This document shows positions 5,678 to 11,561 of a stretch of 13,809 nucleotides of DNA, in pieces. The first letter of the stretch is position 1. Each line of letters starts with the position of its first letter. Position numbers and translations under genes: made by a program. The stretch comes from Desulfobacterales bacterium (lineage in GTDB: Bacteria > Desulfobacterota > Desulfobacteria > Desulfobacterales > Desulfobacteraceae): NCBI GenBank assembly GCA_022361315.1, contig JAKSBB010000489.1, positions 1 to 13,809 on the forward strand. The letters run 5' to 3'. A model generated the notes under the pieces. The model was not told where the DNA came from and did no database searches. It was given only the letters and a program-made list of their open reading frames with translations.

Positions 5678-8131
5678 TTAGGGCGTTGAAACAATGCGGG
5701 AAAATACGGCCGGTTCATTGGCCGCCGCGGGTTGCCAGGAGACACGGTCCGGCGTGATTCCCGGCAGACCCGTGACTTTGGCAGCACTTTCGGCGGCAAT
5801 GGCCGGACCGTCTCCGGAGCGGCAATTACCGTCGTGACAACCGCTGGTGATCACCCGGTCAGCACCGTTGATCAGGGCTTTTAAAATCATATCCGCACTG
5901 ATTCTGCAGGCACAGGGGATGGATACCAGATCCGTATTGTCCGGCATATTCCTTACGTTTTCGGCAGCCAGGGCTGCCGAGCGTTCACAGGCCAGGACGA
6001 GGGTACGGCCCTTGGCAGCATGGTCTGCAAGTTCCGCGTTGGCCAGCCCATCGGATTCAATGGCATAGGCCGGGCAATTGGATACGCAGGCCTGGCAGGC
6101 AAAGCATGCCGAAGGTTCGATCTGCGGCCGGCTCTTCTCGTTAAGAATGATGGCGCCGTGGGGGCAGACCCGGTAGCAGGTCAGGCATTTGGCACATTTT
6201 TTTTCATTTATGCTCACGCTGCCGCTGCTGCCGCTGCCGGCGCTGCCGTTACCTGTTTCCAGGGCGGCCAGGATCGCCTGAATTTCAAGGTTCAGGTCAT
6301 CTGCATCGATGTCGTCGTGGCAGGCGCCTGCAAAGAATATCCCCTTTCTCTGGCTTTGCACCAGGCGGTGGCGGACGTTGGCCGGCTGCATGAAACCTTC
6401 CATATCCAGGCCCAGGTTCAGCAGGCGGGACAGTTCGGAGAACATGGGAGAGGCGGCAATGGCATCCGGCACCACCAGGGTGTCTGCGTCCACTGCCAGT
6501 TCATGGCCGGGCAGGGTGGTTTCCTTCATCGTGATGGAAAATCCCTTGTCACCGGATGCGATGGCGACATCTTCCGGGGTGGCATACCGAAGGAAACGGA
6601 CGCCGGCCTGCCTGGCGTTGTCATAGAGCTCCTGGCCGGTGGGACCGTGCACCAGCATTTTGTTCAGTACCACGGTGACTGTTTTTCCGGCATCCCGGGC
6701 GGCCAGGGCTGCTGTCAGGGCCTGCCGTGCAGGGGCCTTGTATTCCGGACCGAAATAATCCAGAAGGATGACGGCGTTGTCCGGGCGGTCCGCCGCTGGC
6801 ATATCCGCATAATTCGCGAGGCTGATGGCGCCTTTGAAACTGTTTTTGTTTGCAAGGGTTTCAGGTGGCGGAGCAGAGATGATGGCACCGCAGTTTAGTG
6901 TGGCTTTTCTGCCGTTGATGTCGTGGAAGATGGAAAAGTTGCCGACGGTTCCGTCCACGGCAAGTAACTTGGCATCACCCAGATCCTTTATACCGGATGC
7001 CAGGTTTTCTCCTTTGCCGAAGAGATAGGCCGGATAGCCCTGGGCAGCTACGGCTGCGGCAATGGCAGTGGCATCAGGACCGTCACCGAGTACGGCGATG
7101 CCTGTATTGGCATCGGCTGTCAGGTCCAGTTCCCTGAGCACTGTGGCCGCTGCGATCTGTCCCTCCTGGCGGGTGCCGAGAATGTCTTTGGGGCTTTTGG
7201 CGCAACCCGCAACGATGACATCCGGGCCGGGTATTGCGGCACCGGTATTGAAGAATCCCCAGGTATTGGGTGTCATCCCCAAGGTGTCAAAGGTGTCCCG
7301 GCTCTTTTCCGGCGGAACCATGCCCACGGAGAGTACAATGAGATCGAAATCCATGGATTTTCGGGCCAGGGTGGCCGGGTCTTCGGTGACCATGGTCAGT
7401 CTGCCGGTTTCCGGGTGGGACAGAATCTCCGCCGGTACCCCCTGGATCAGGGATATTTCCCCGGCAAGATCACTGGCCGCGGCCCGGGCCTCTTTACCCA
7501 TGATCTGGAGATCCATGTAAAAGAGGCTGATATCCGCAGTCGGTATCTGGTGGCGCAGTTTTTTTGCATGGCGCATGGAGATTTTACAACAGACCTGGGA
7601 ACAATAATCCCTGCCTGCCTGGCGGTCCCGTGATCCCACACATTGGAGAAAAGCGATTTTAGGCGCATCCCCCAGCATGCCGGATAGTTTGTCTTCACGG
7701 ATCAGGGTATTGAGTTCTGCGGTGGTGATCACCTTATCCTGACTGTCGCTGTGGTAGGCCGGTATTTCGGCGGCGTCAAAGGGGGAGAAGCCGGTGGCCA
7801 CAATTGCCTTGGCCGCAGATATTGTCTTGCCACCGGAAAGTGCCGCCGTCATACCTTTTTCATTGCGTTCCAGTGTGGTGATCTCGGTGTTGAGGTGGGT
7901 GGTGATGGTCTCTGTCTTTTTTATAAGATCCGCCATTTCCTGGCTCAGGCAGGCCCCGCAGTTCTGGCAGGTGTCTGTGGCCATACAGGCCCAGGATGCG
8001 GCATTGCCGCCCAGACTGTCGGTTTTTTCAACCAGATGAACCAGGACATCCCGATGCGAGAGGGCAAGGGCAGCCGACATACCGGCCACACCACCGCCCA
8101 GGATCAGGATCTCGGGAGATGTGTCTTTCAT
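5678..8131 (-). CDS. HdrA/Qmo-like multidomain FAD iron-sulfur protein with ferredoxin and MvhD-like domains
   Basis: The 817-residue soluble flavoprotein reads as four modules. Residues 1-335 form an HdrA core: the FAD fold LGGGVAGMSAA (11-21), a cluster motif at Cys49/55/58/61, the QCVGSRD...CSQVCC segment (Cys164, 177, 181, 182) and the closing GCAKSPKDI segment (309-317). Residues 343-625 look like a second, degenerate copy of the fold (VLGDGPDATA near 347, GACHDDID near 602). A Gly/Ser linker (627-640) leads to a 2[4Fe-4S] ferredoxin domain (Cys646/649/652/656 and 676/679/682/686). The tail (708-817) resembles MvhD (Cys715, 740, 742, 765, 770), with Ser718 where MvhD has the second Cys of its CxxC. 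A strong GGAGG at 8138-8142, six bases before the ATG, fixes the start. It is the first gene of the operon and probably passes electrons to the DsrK/HdrD-like protein. Bifurcation is possible but unproven. Confidence 0.88.
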   Translation of the reverse strand: MKDTSPEILILGGGVAGMSAALALSHRDVLVHLVEKTDSLGGNAASWACMATDTCQNCGACLSQEMADLIKKTETITTHLNTEITTLERNEKGMTAALSGGKTISAAKAIVATGFSPFDAAEIPAYHSDSQDKVITTAELNTLIREDKLSGMLGDAPKIAFLQCVGSRDRQAGRDYCSQVCCKISMRHAKKLRHQIPTADISLFYMDLQIMGKEARAAASDLAGEISLIQGVPAEILSHPETGRLTMVTEDPATLARKSMDFDLIVLSVGMVPPEKSRDTFDTLGMTPNTWGFFNTGAAIPGPDVIVAGCAKSPKDILGTRQEGQIAAATVLRELDLTADANTGIAVLGDGPDATAIAAAVAAQGYPAYLFGKGENLASGIKDLGDAKLLAVDGTVGNFSIFHDINGRKATLNCGAIISAPPPETLANKNSFKGAISLANYADMPAADRPDNAVILLDYFGPEYKAPARQALTAALAARDAGKTVTVVLNKMLVHGPTGQELYDNARQAGVRFLRYATPEDVAIASGDKGFSITMKETTLPGHELAVDADTLVVPDAIAASPMFSELSRLLNLGLDMEGFMQPANVRHRLVQSQRKGIFFAGACHDDIDADDLNLEIQAILAALETGNGSAGSGSSGSVSINEKKCAKCLTCYRVCPHGAIILNEKSRPQIEPSACFACQACVSNCPAYAIESDGLANAELADHAAKGRTLVLACERSAALAAENVRNMPDNTDLVSIPCACRISADMILKALINGADRVITSGCHDGNCRSGDGPAIAAESAAKVTGLPGITPDRVSWQPAAANEPAVFSRIVSTP

Positions 8132-8186
8132 AGATAACCTCCAAATCTTGAAGAATTCAGGTGCGTAAACCCCGGCTCAGGGGGAG

Positions 8187-8203
8187 TGTACGATTAAAGT
8201 ACA
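8187..8203. promoter_or_regulatory. Palindrome upstream of the HdrA-like operon, candidate operator
   Basis: TGTAC at 8187-8191 and GTACA at 8199-8203 form a perfect inverted repeat with a 7-base AT-rich centre, 56 bases upstream of the HdrA-like ATG. Its size and symmetry suit a dimeric DNA-binding regulator. I could not place a convincing sigma-70 promoter here; a TATTAT reading leftward near 8217-8222 is the nearest -10-like word. Confidence 0.3.
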
Positions 8204-8280
8204 AGGCCATCCTTACCATAATATCCGGGCAAGCAAAAGGGATTTGCAATTATTTGAAAATAAACGGTTTACAGGTCGGT

Positions 8281-9180
8281 TTAAATCCCCACAATGTGGT
8301 GCAGGAATCTTCCCTGGACCATGGCCGTAAAGAGAATGCCAAGGGAGAGCAGGACCATTAGCACCTCCCACCATCGACGATACAAGGACGCCTGTATCTG
8401 TCCAACCGGCAGGATACCGATGAAACCCACACCGACGCCGGCCAGAAATCCAAAGAGATGGGCGGCGATATCCGTGCGTTCTCCGTGGCTGAACATGGCC
8501 ATAAGCGTGGCCCCCGCAGCGATGGGAGCCAACCGGCTTAAGCCCCGTCGTCCCTGGCCTGCCTGCCAGGCCGCCAGAATCCCTGCCGCACCCATAATGG
8601 CGGTGGAGGCGCCGATGGAGATGGCAGAACCCCTTCCCAGGCTTGCCGCTATCAGGTTGCCGGCCGTACCGGCACCCAGCAGCATCAGGCTGCCGGAACC
8701 CGGGCCGGTGAGCCGCATGAGCGGCCCCACCAGAAAAAGGATGCCGGCGGTGTTGCCCAGGAGATGGCGGGCATCGCTGTGCAGGAAAAGGGCGGTGACG
8801 GCCCTGAAGGTTTCTCCCTGGGAAAGAAAATAAGTGGAAACACCAAAGTTAAACACGAGCTGCTCGTGAAGGCCGGAATGGATACTGAGCACATGAACCA
8901 GTGAAAGCAGAATCACCAGAATCAGGGCCGTTACCGACCGGAAGTAAAAGGGCTCGGCAGCGGGTTTGGGTGTCGCGGTGATATTGTTTTCAATCCGATA
9001 GGCTGCCAGGTGAGTCACGGCCGCCTCATAGTCCGCTTCCCGGACCCGGATTTCGTAGATCCACCTTCCGGATTCACGGTCCCGGCTCACCGCGATACGG
9101 GTTGCCAAAGCCTGGGAGGCCATGACCGTAAGGGTCAGATCCGCTGTTTTCCGGTTGTTTCCCTTAAAAATTCTTTTCAT
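8281..9180 (-). CDS. Rhomboid-family intramembrane serine protease
   Basis: The 299-residue protein has an ~80-residue soluble N-terminal domain followed by six or seven hydrophobic segments. Rhomboid signatures appear in the right order: HLLGN (His139, Asn143) for the oxyanion side, GASTAIMG with catalytic Ser192, and AHLFGFLAG with catalytic His241. These proteases cleave transmembrane segments of other membrane proteins inside the bilayer; the substrate here is unknown. The ATG at 9180 has only a weak Shine-Dalgarno sequence, but it starts the longest reading and the hydrophilic N-terminal domain looks natural. It reads in the same direction as the HdrA-like operon but is 149 bases upstream of it. 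No terminator is visible between them, so read-through is possible. It is divergent from the FAH-family gene, with 98 bases between the starts. Confidence 0.9.
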   Translation of the reverse strand: MKRIFKGNNRKTADLTLTVMASQALATRIAVSRDRESGRWIYEIRVREADYEAAVTHLAAYRIENNITATPKPAAEPFYFRSVTALILVILLSLVHVLSIHSGLHEQLVFNFGVSTYFLSQGETFRAVTALFLHSDARHLLGNTAGILFLVGPLMRLTGPGSGSLMLLGAGTAGNLIAASLGRGSAISIGASTAIMGAAGILAAWQAGQGRRGLSRLAPIAAGATLMAMFSHGERTDIAAHLFGFLAGVGVGFIGILPVGQIQASLYRRWWEVLMVLLSLGILFTAMVQGRFLHHIVGI

Positions 9181-9210
9181 TTACCCGTCTTTATGCCTAA
9201 TAGAATGTAA

Positions 9211-9228
9211 CGCGTATTATATATCGCG
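9211..9228 (-). promoter_or_regulatory. -10-like element in a CGCG-flanked near-palindrome between divergent genes
   Basis: A TATAAT match reads leftward at 9216-9221 and would start transcription near 9209, giving a leader of about 29 bases to the rhomboid ATG. No good -35 hexamer lies 16-18 bases upstream. The element sits inside CGCG-N10-CGCG (9211-9228), whose AT-rich centre is nearly symmetric. This could be an operator over a shared divergent promoter. Weak evidence. Confidence 0.3.
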
Positions 9229-9278
9229 GCTCACACGGGTAAAATATCTCAAGGGACCTGAAAAGAAAAGGATGGATC

Positions 9279-10088
9279 ATGAAGATCATACGCTTTGTCA
9301 CGGAGGATCAGAAGATTGCCTGGGGAACGGATTGGGACGGTGACACCGCCTCCCGCCTGGAGGGAGATGTGTTTGTGAGTCTGACGGATACGGGGCAACG
9401 GCTAAAGGTCGCCCAGGTGCTGCCCGTTGTCTGGGCGTCGGCCATCATCTGCATCGGCCTGAACTATCGCCGACATGCCCAGGAAACCGGGCTGGAACTG
9501 CCTGACTATCCCGCTGTATTCATGAAAAATCCGGGTGCCATCACCGGCCACGGAGCGCCCATCGTTATACCCGCCTGCTGTACGGAACCGCCTGAAGTGG
9601 ATTTTGAGGCGGAATTGGGGGTGATTATCAAGCAGCCCGCCAAGAACCTCACCGAAGCCCAGGCCCTGGACTATGTGGCGGGCTACACCTGTGCCAACGA
9701 TGTCTCCGCCCGGAGATGGCAGAAAAATGCCGGCGCCGGCCAGTGGGTCAAGGGCAAAAGCTTCGACTCCTTCTGCCCCTGCGGACCGGTAATGGTGACA
9801 CCGGATGAGATCGCCGACCCCCAGGCATTGGACATCCGCTGCCGGGTAAACGGTGAGACCATGCAGGAAAGCAATACCTCAGACATGGTGTTTTCCGTGG
9901 CGCAGATTATCTCATACCTTTCCCAGTCCTGCACCCTGATGCCGGGCACCCTGATTCTTACCGGCACCCCCGAAGGGGTTGGCTATACCCGGCAGCCTCC
10001 GGTGTACCTGGGCCCGGGAGACCGTGTGGAAACCGAGATATCAGGTATCGGCACCCTGGAAAATCCGGTGGTCTCCGAGCGCGGCTGA
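9279..10088 (+). CDS. Fumarylacetoacetate hydrolase (FAH) family protein
   Basis: The 269-residue protein matches the short FAH-family enzymes (2-hydroxyhepta-2,4-dienedioate isomerase, acylpyruvase and relatives), which act on C-C bonds or keto/enol forms of short dicarboxylates with Mg or Mn. Visible family marks are GLNYRRHAQE (60-69), the metal-ligand pair Glu110 and Glu112 in VDFEAELG, Asp141 in ANDVSAR, Lys160 in KGKSFDSFCPCGP, and TGTPEGVG (228-235). A clear AAGGA at 9268-9272, six bases before the ATG, sets the start. Members of this family are often misassigned, so neither isomerase, acylpyruvate hydrolase nor oxaloacetate decarboxylase or tautomerase activity can be chosen from sequence alone. 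It appears to be a single-gene unit: it is divergent from the rhomboid gene and ends six bases before a strong terminator shared with the convergent gene. Confidence 0.87.
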   Translation: MKIIRFVTEDQKIAWGTDWDGDTASRLEGDVFVSLTDTGQRLKVAQVLPVVWASAIICIGLNYRRHAQETGLELPDYPAVFMKNPGAITGHGAPIVIPACCTEPPEVDFEAELGVIIKQPAKNLTEAQALDYVAGYTCANDVSARRWQKNAGAGQWVKGKSFDSFCPCGPVMVTPDEIADPQALDIRCRVNGETMQESNTSDMVFSVAQIISYLSQSCTLMPGTLILTGTPEGVGYTRQPPVYLGPGDRVETEISGIGTLENPVVSERG

Positions 10089-10090
10089 TA

Positions 10091-10126
10091 AAAAAACACC
10101 CGGGCAAAATGCCCGGGTGTTTAATT
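10091..10126. terminator. Bidirectional intrinsic terminator between convergent genes
   Basis: AAACACCCGGGCA (10094-10106) and TGCCCGGGTGTTT (10110-10122) form a perfect 13-bp stem with a 3-base loop. A run of A at 10090-10096 gives a U tract for leftward transcription, ending the zraP-like gene 34 bases after its stop. Rightward, the stem follows the FAH-family stop directly and has a shorter TTTAATT tail. Confidence 0.9.
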
Positions 10127-10155
10127 GACAATTGGTTGAGGAGGGAGACGTCGGG

Positions 10156-10647
10156 TTATTGGACGACTTCCTGATTCTGGGTTTTCCAGGCGCAGGGGCC
10201 GAACATGCCTTTGCCTCCTTTACCGAAACCGTGTTTACCGAATCCGCCCCGGTGGCCGGCGAACAGGGACATATCAAGTTCCGGGGCGATTTTCTTGGCT
10301 TCGAGAACCGCATCGATCAGCTTGCCCTTCATGTCTTTCATCAGATCCAGTGCTTCGTCGGACAGGGTTTCCAGTTTTGCCCGGCTGGGGCTCGACGTTT
10401 CCAGGAGCATCCGGATCTCCTGGTGTTTGTTCATCAGGGCCGCCCGTGTTTCATATGTATCATCGATGAATTTCTGCTTTAACGCTTTCAGCTGGGTCTT
10501 CTGTTCCGGGGTCAGATTGGCAAAGGCTTCATAGGACTGGCCGCCGCAGCCTCCCCGTTTGCCGCTGCCATGTCCCCAGGAAAAGGCGTTGGTGGCCAGA
10601 AAACCGACGGTGAGAAGGGCTGTGATCCCGATAAGTACTTTTTTCAT
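10156..10647 (-). CDS. Spy/CpxP/ZraP-like periplasmic stress protein
   Basis: The 163-residue protein has a signal peptide (residues 1 to about 22, cleavage near AFS-W). Its LTPEQ motif (45-49) begins a long helical region to about residue 125, as in the Spy/CpxP/ZraP family of periplasmic chaperone-like or metal-binding proteins. Glycine-rich ends carry His26, Cys34, His132, His139 and Cys152, resembling the Gly/His/Cys-rich ends of E. coli ZraP and suggesting metal binding. AGGAG at 10656-10660, eight bases before the ATG, fixes the start. A near-perfect sigma-54 promoter lies 76 bases upstream, and the divergent neighbours are a kinase and a ZraR-like regulator. That layout matches zraP-zraSR in enterobacteria. 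The role as a zinc or envelope-stress buffer is inferred from family and context; the inducing metal is unknown. Confidence 0.85.
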   Translation of the reverse strand: MKKVLIGITALLTVGFLATNAFSWGHGSGKRGGCGGQSYEAFANLTPEQKTQLKALKQKFIDDTYETRAALMNKHQEIRMLLETSSPSRAKLETLSDEALDLMKDMKGKLIDAVLEAKKIAPELDMSLFAGHRGGFGKHGFGKGGKGMFGPCAWKTQNQEVVQ

Positions 10648-10722
10648 AATTAAATCTCCTAAATGCTGTGGTTTGTGTTGTGATCGTTTTTTTGGTTTCG
10701 ATCGATTCTGGCTAACCTATTG

Positions 10723-10738
10723 AGCAAGGGGTGTGCCA
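10723..10738 (-). promoter_or_regulatory. Sigma-54 (-24/-12) promoter of the zraP-like gene
   Basis: Reading leftward from 10738 the sequence is TGGCACACCCCTTGCT. It matches the consensus TGGCAC-N5-TTGC at every fixed position, and GG and GC have the required 12-base offset. Transcription would begin near 10712, giving a 65-base leader. Such promoters need an NtrC-family activator, and one begins at 13366. Confidence 0.85.
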
Positions 10739-10837
10739 TTTGAAGAATAAATATGTAATGCGCTTAAAATAAAGGGGATAATTCTGTTTGTGGCCAATGG
10801 AGAGACATCGGTCTGAAAAATGATCTGTTTAGTTTTT

Positions 10838-10858
10838 ACCCGGAGGAATTTCCCGGGT
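10838..10858. promoter_or_regulatory. Inverted repeat upstream of the zraP-like promoter, candidate enhancer site
   Basis: ACCCGG (10838-10843) and CCGGGT (10853-10858) are perfect inverted arms around 9 bases. The centre lies about 110 bases upstream of the -24 element, the usual distance for an activator of sigma-54 polymerase. The left arm overlaps a leftward GGGTAAAAA word (10833-10841) that recurs near the other sigma-54 promoters. Candidate only. Confidence 0.35.
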
Positions 10859-10907
10859 GTATAAAAATTATCCAGGTGAAAGAGGTGGTTTGAAAACTGA
10901 GGGGGCC

Positions 10908-10948
10908 AAAAAAGGCAGATCCGGAAACCGTTACCGGCTTCCGGATCT
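10908..10948 (-). terminator. Intrinsic terminator of the small minus-strand unit
   Basis: AGATCCGGAA (10917-10926) and TTCCGGATCT (10939-10948) form a perfect 10-bp stem, extended by three inner pairs past one mismatch. Read leftward, it is followed by GCC and then six T residues (10913-10908). It lies 26 bases beyond the stop of the 65-codon ORF. There is no other obvious reason for a leftward terminator here, which supports a real transcript. Confidence 0.75.
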
Positions 10949-10974
10949 TAAAGATGGGCAAAATGGAAAGGGTG

Positions 10975-11172
10975 TTAAGGAAGGGAAATATAGGCTGCAG
11001 CGTTTGGTGTTAAGGTGATGGCTGATGATCCGGGATGGAATCCTGTGGGGCCATGCTGCAGAAGGCGGGAGCCCCGGTTTCCGGCAGGATCAGGACAGCC
11101 ACGGGCGACCGTTTCCGGTGTGTTGCACAGGGTGTGGTCTAAGGTGATGGTTGTGGCTGCCGTGGTTTTCAT
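10975..11172 (-). CDS. Possible small protein of 65 residues in a sigma-54-type transcription unit (unrecognised)
   Basis: I do not recognise this ORF. It starts with ATG at 11172, preceded by GGAG (11178-11181) with a 5-base spacer, and ends in TAA at 10975-10977. The product is Thr-, Ala- and Pro-rich with Cys16, Cys26, His13, His40 and His46. It has no clear signal peptide or membrane helix. A strong sigma-54-like element lies 70 bases upstream and an intrinsic terminator follows, so the whole looks like a complete unit of about 325 transcribed bases. Support for translation is only the start context and the open frame. A non-coding regulatory RNA with a chance ORF is an equal alternative. 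Neighbours are a zraP-like gene and a two-component system, so co-induction under envelope or metal stress is the natural inference. Confidence 0.4.
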   Translation of the reverse strand: MKTTAATTITLDHTLCNTPETVARGCPDPAGNRGSRLLQHGPTGFHPGSSAITLTPNAAAYISLP

Positions 11173-11242
11173 GTCATCTCCATATGGTTCGTGTTCTTTT
11201 TACATTTCAAACATAATTGCTTGGTTTGCTGAAATAATGTCT

Positions 11243-11258
11243 TGCAGTGGCTGTGCCA
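11243..11258 (-). promoter_or_regulatory. Sigma-54 (-24/-12)-like promoter of the small minus-strand unit
   Basis: Reading leftward from 11258 the sequence is TGGCACAGCCACTGCA. It has a complete TGGCAC, TGC at the -12 box, and correct GG/GC spacing; only the first T of TTGC differs. Transcription would begin near 11232, 60 bases before the ATG at 11172. The closely matching element of the zraP-like gene reads the same way 520 bases further on. Confidence 0.65.
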
Positions 11259-11261
11259 CTG
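11245..11261. promoter_or_regulatory. Palindrome overlapping the sigma-54 element
   Basis: CAGTGG (11245-11250) and CCACTG (11256-11261) are perfect arms around CTGTG. The repeat covers the -24 box and part of the -12 box of the leftward promoter. It has the same arm length, spacer length and xTGTG centre as the repeat at 11322-11338. It could bind a regulator, or be a by-product of the promoter sequence. Confidence 0.3.
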
Positions 11262-11321
11262 TGGGGTAAATTTTTTTATCGGACTGATTTTATTAGGTAA
11301 AAAATGGTGCGTGAAGTCGGT

Positions 11322-11338
11322 CCCGGTTTGTGACCGGG
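11322..11338. promoter_or_regulatory. Inverted repeat between two divergent sigma-54 promoters, candidate activator site
   Basis: CCCGGT (11322-11327) and ACCGGG (11333-11338) are perfect arms around TTGTG. The centre is about 105 bases upstream of the rightward -24 element (11435) and about 72 bases upstream of the leftward one (11258), so one bound activator could serve both. A second AT-rich repeat, TGTAT-N5-ATACA, follows at 11346-11360. Confidence 0.35.
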
Positions 11339-11434
11339 CCAGGTGTGTATTTTTTATACAGGCTGAGGTATACAGATGGGTAAAAAGGTGGCAGTCGAAT
11401 GCGAACTTACTTGGTATTCCAGCTGAAACAGGGG

Positions 11435-11450
11435 TGGTACCTTAATTGCA
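11435..11450 (+). promoter_or_regulatory. Sigma-54 (-24/-12) promoter of the sensor kinase/regulator operon
   Basis: TGGTACCTTAATTGCA matches TGGCAC-N5-TTGC with a single change (T for C at the fourth base), and the spacing between GG and GC is correct. Transcription would begin near 11461 and give a leader of about 100 bases. A sigma-54 promoter on the operon that encodes the activator implies positive autoregulation, as known for zraSR. Confidence 0.72.
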
Positions 11451-11451
11451 C

Positions 11452-11469
11452 AAGGAATTTAAGGAATTT
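11452..11469. repeat. Two tandem copies of a 9-base word at the predicted start of transcription
   Basis: AAGGAATTT occurs at 11452-11460 and again at 11461-11469, and a related CAAGGAAGTTT follows at 11483-11493. The copies span the predicted +1 of the kinase operon. They may be accidental AT-rich initial transcribed sequence; no function is claimed. Confidence 0.5.
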
Positions 11470-11504
11470 CAAGACGTAAATTCAAGGAAGTTTGGACCCC
11501 CTGA

Positions 11505-11519
11505 TGCCCGGTTCGGGCA
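11505..11519 (+). promoter_or_regulatory. Small hairpin in the kinase leader
   Basis: TGCCCG (11505-11510) and CGGGCA (11514-11519) form a 6-bp stem with a 3-base loop, followed by AATTTAAAA. It lies in the leader 42 bases before the kinase ATG. The tail is too weak in U for a sure terminator; a leader structure or attenuator is possible. Confidence 0.35.
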
Positions 11520-11561
11520 ATTTAAAAACGATTAACCGTGAAGGATCCGGTGGCCTGACAG

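Larger units (their letters stand above)
10648..11561. other. 914-base regulatory region between the zraP-like gene and the kinase
   Basis: No known protein family is encoded here. From left to right it holds the zraP-like leader and sigma-54 promoter (10723-10738), the inverted repeat at 10838-10858, and the leftward terminator (10908-10948). Then come the 65-codon ORF (10975-11172), its sigma-54-like promoter (11243-11258), the inverted repeats at 11245-11261 and 11322-11338, and the rightward sigma-54 promoter (11435-11450). The kinase leader closes the region, with a tandem repeat and a hairpin. GGGTAAA-like words occur at 10833-10841 (leftward), 11264-11270, 11296-11304 and 11378-11386. 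Confidence 0.6.

Noticed and set aside
6020..6898. Long plus-strand ORF (292 codons) opposite the HdrA-like gene
   Set aside because: The minus-strand frame there encodes the ferredoxin motifs and flavin fold. The plus-strand product shows no family and no good start site.
5678..8131. Possible selenocysteine codon in the HdrA-like gene, as known for some related proteins
   Set aside because: The frame has no in-frame TGA before the stop and the expected positions are ordinary Cys or Ser codons.
10975..11022. Resemblance of the C-terminal end of the 65-residue ORF (ITLTPNAAAYI) to the start of HesB/IscA-type Fe-S carriers
   Set aside because: The frame stops four codons later and no other frame continues the HesB fold or its cysteines, so the likeness is probably chance.
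11389..11402. TGGCAG followed by TGC as a further rightward sigma-54 promoter
   Set aside because: The GG-to-GC offset is 11 instead of 12 bases, and a better-matching element lies at 11435-11450.
11015..11445. Two plus-strand ORFs (11015-11269 and 11242-11445) in the intergenic region
   Set aside because: They begin with GTG or TTG without a Shine-Dalgarno site, overlap the promoters and palindromes, and have no matching promoter. The minus-strand ORF has much better signals.
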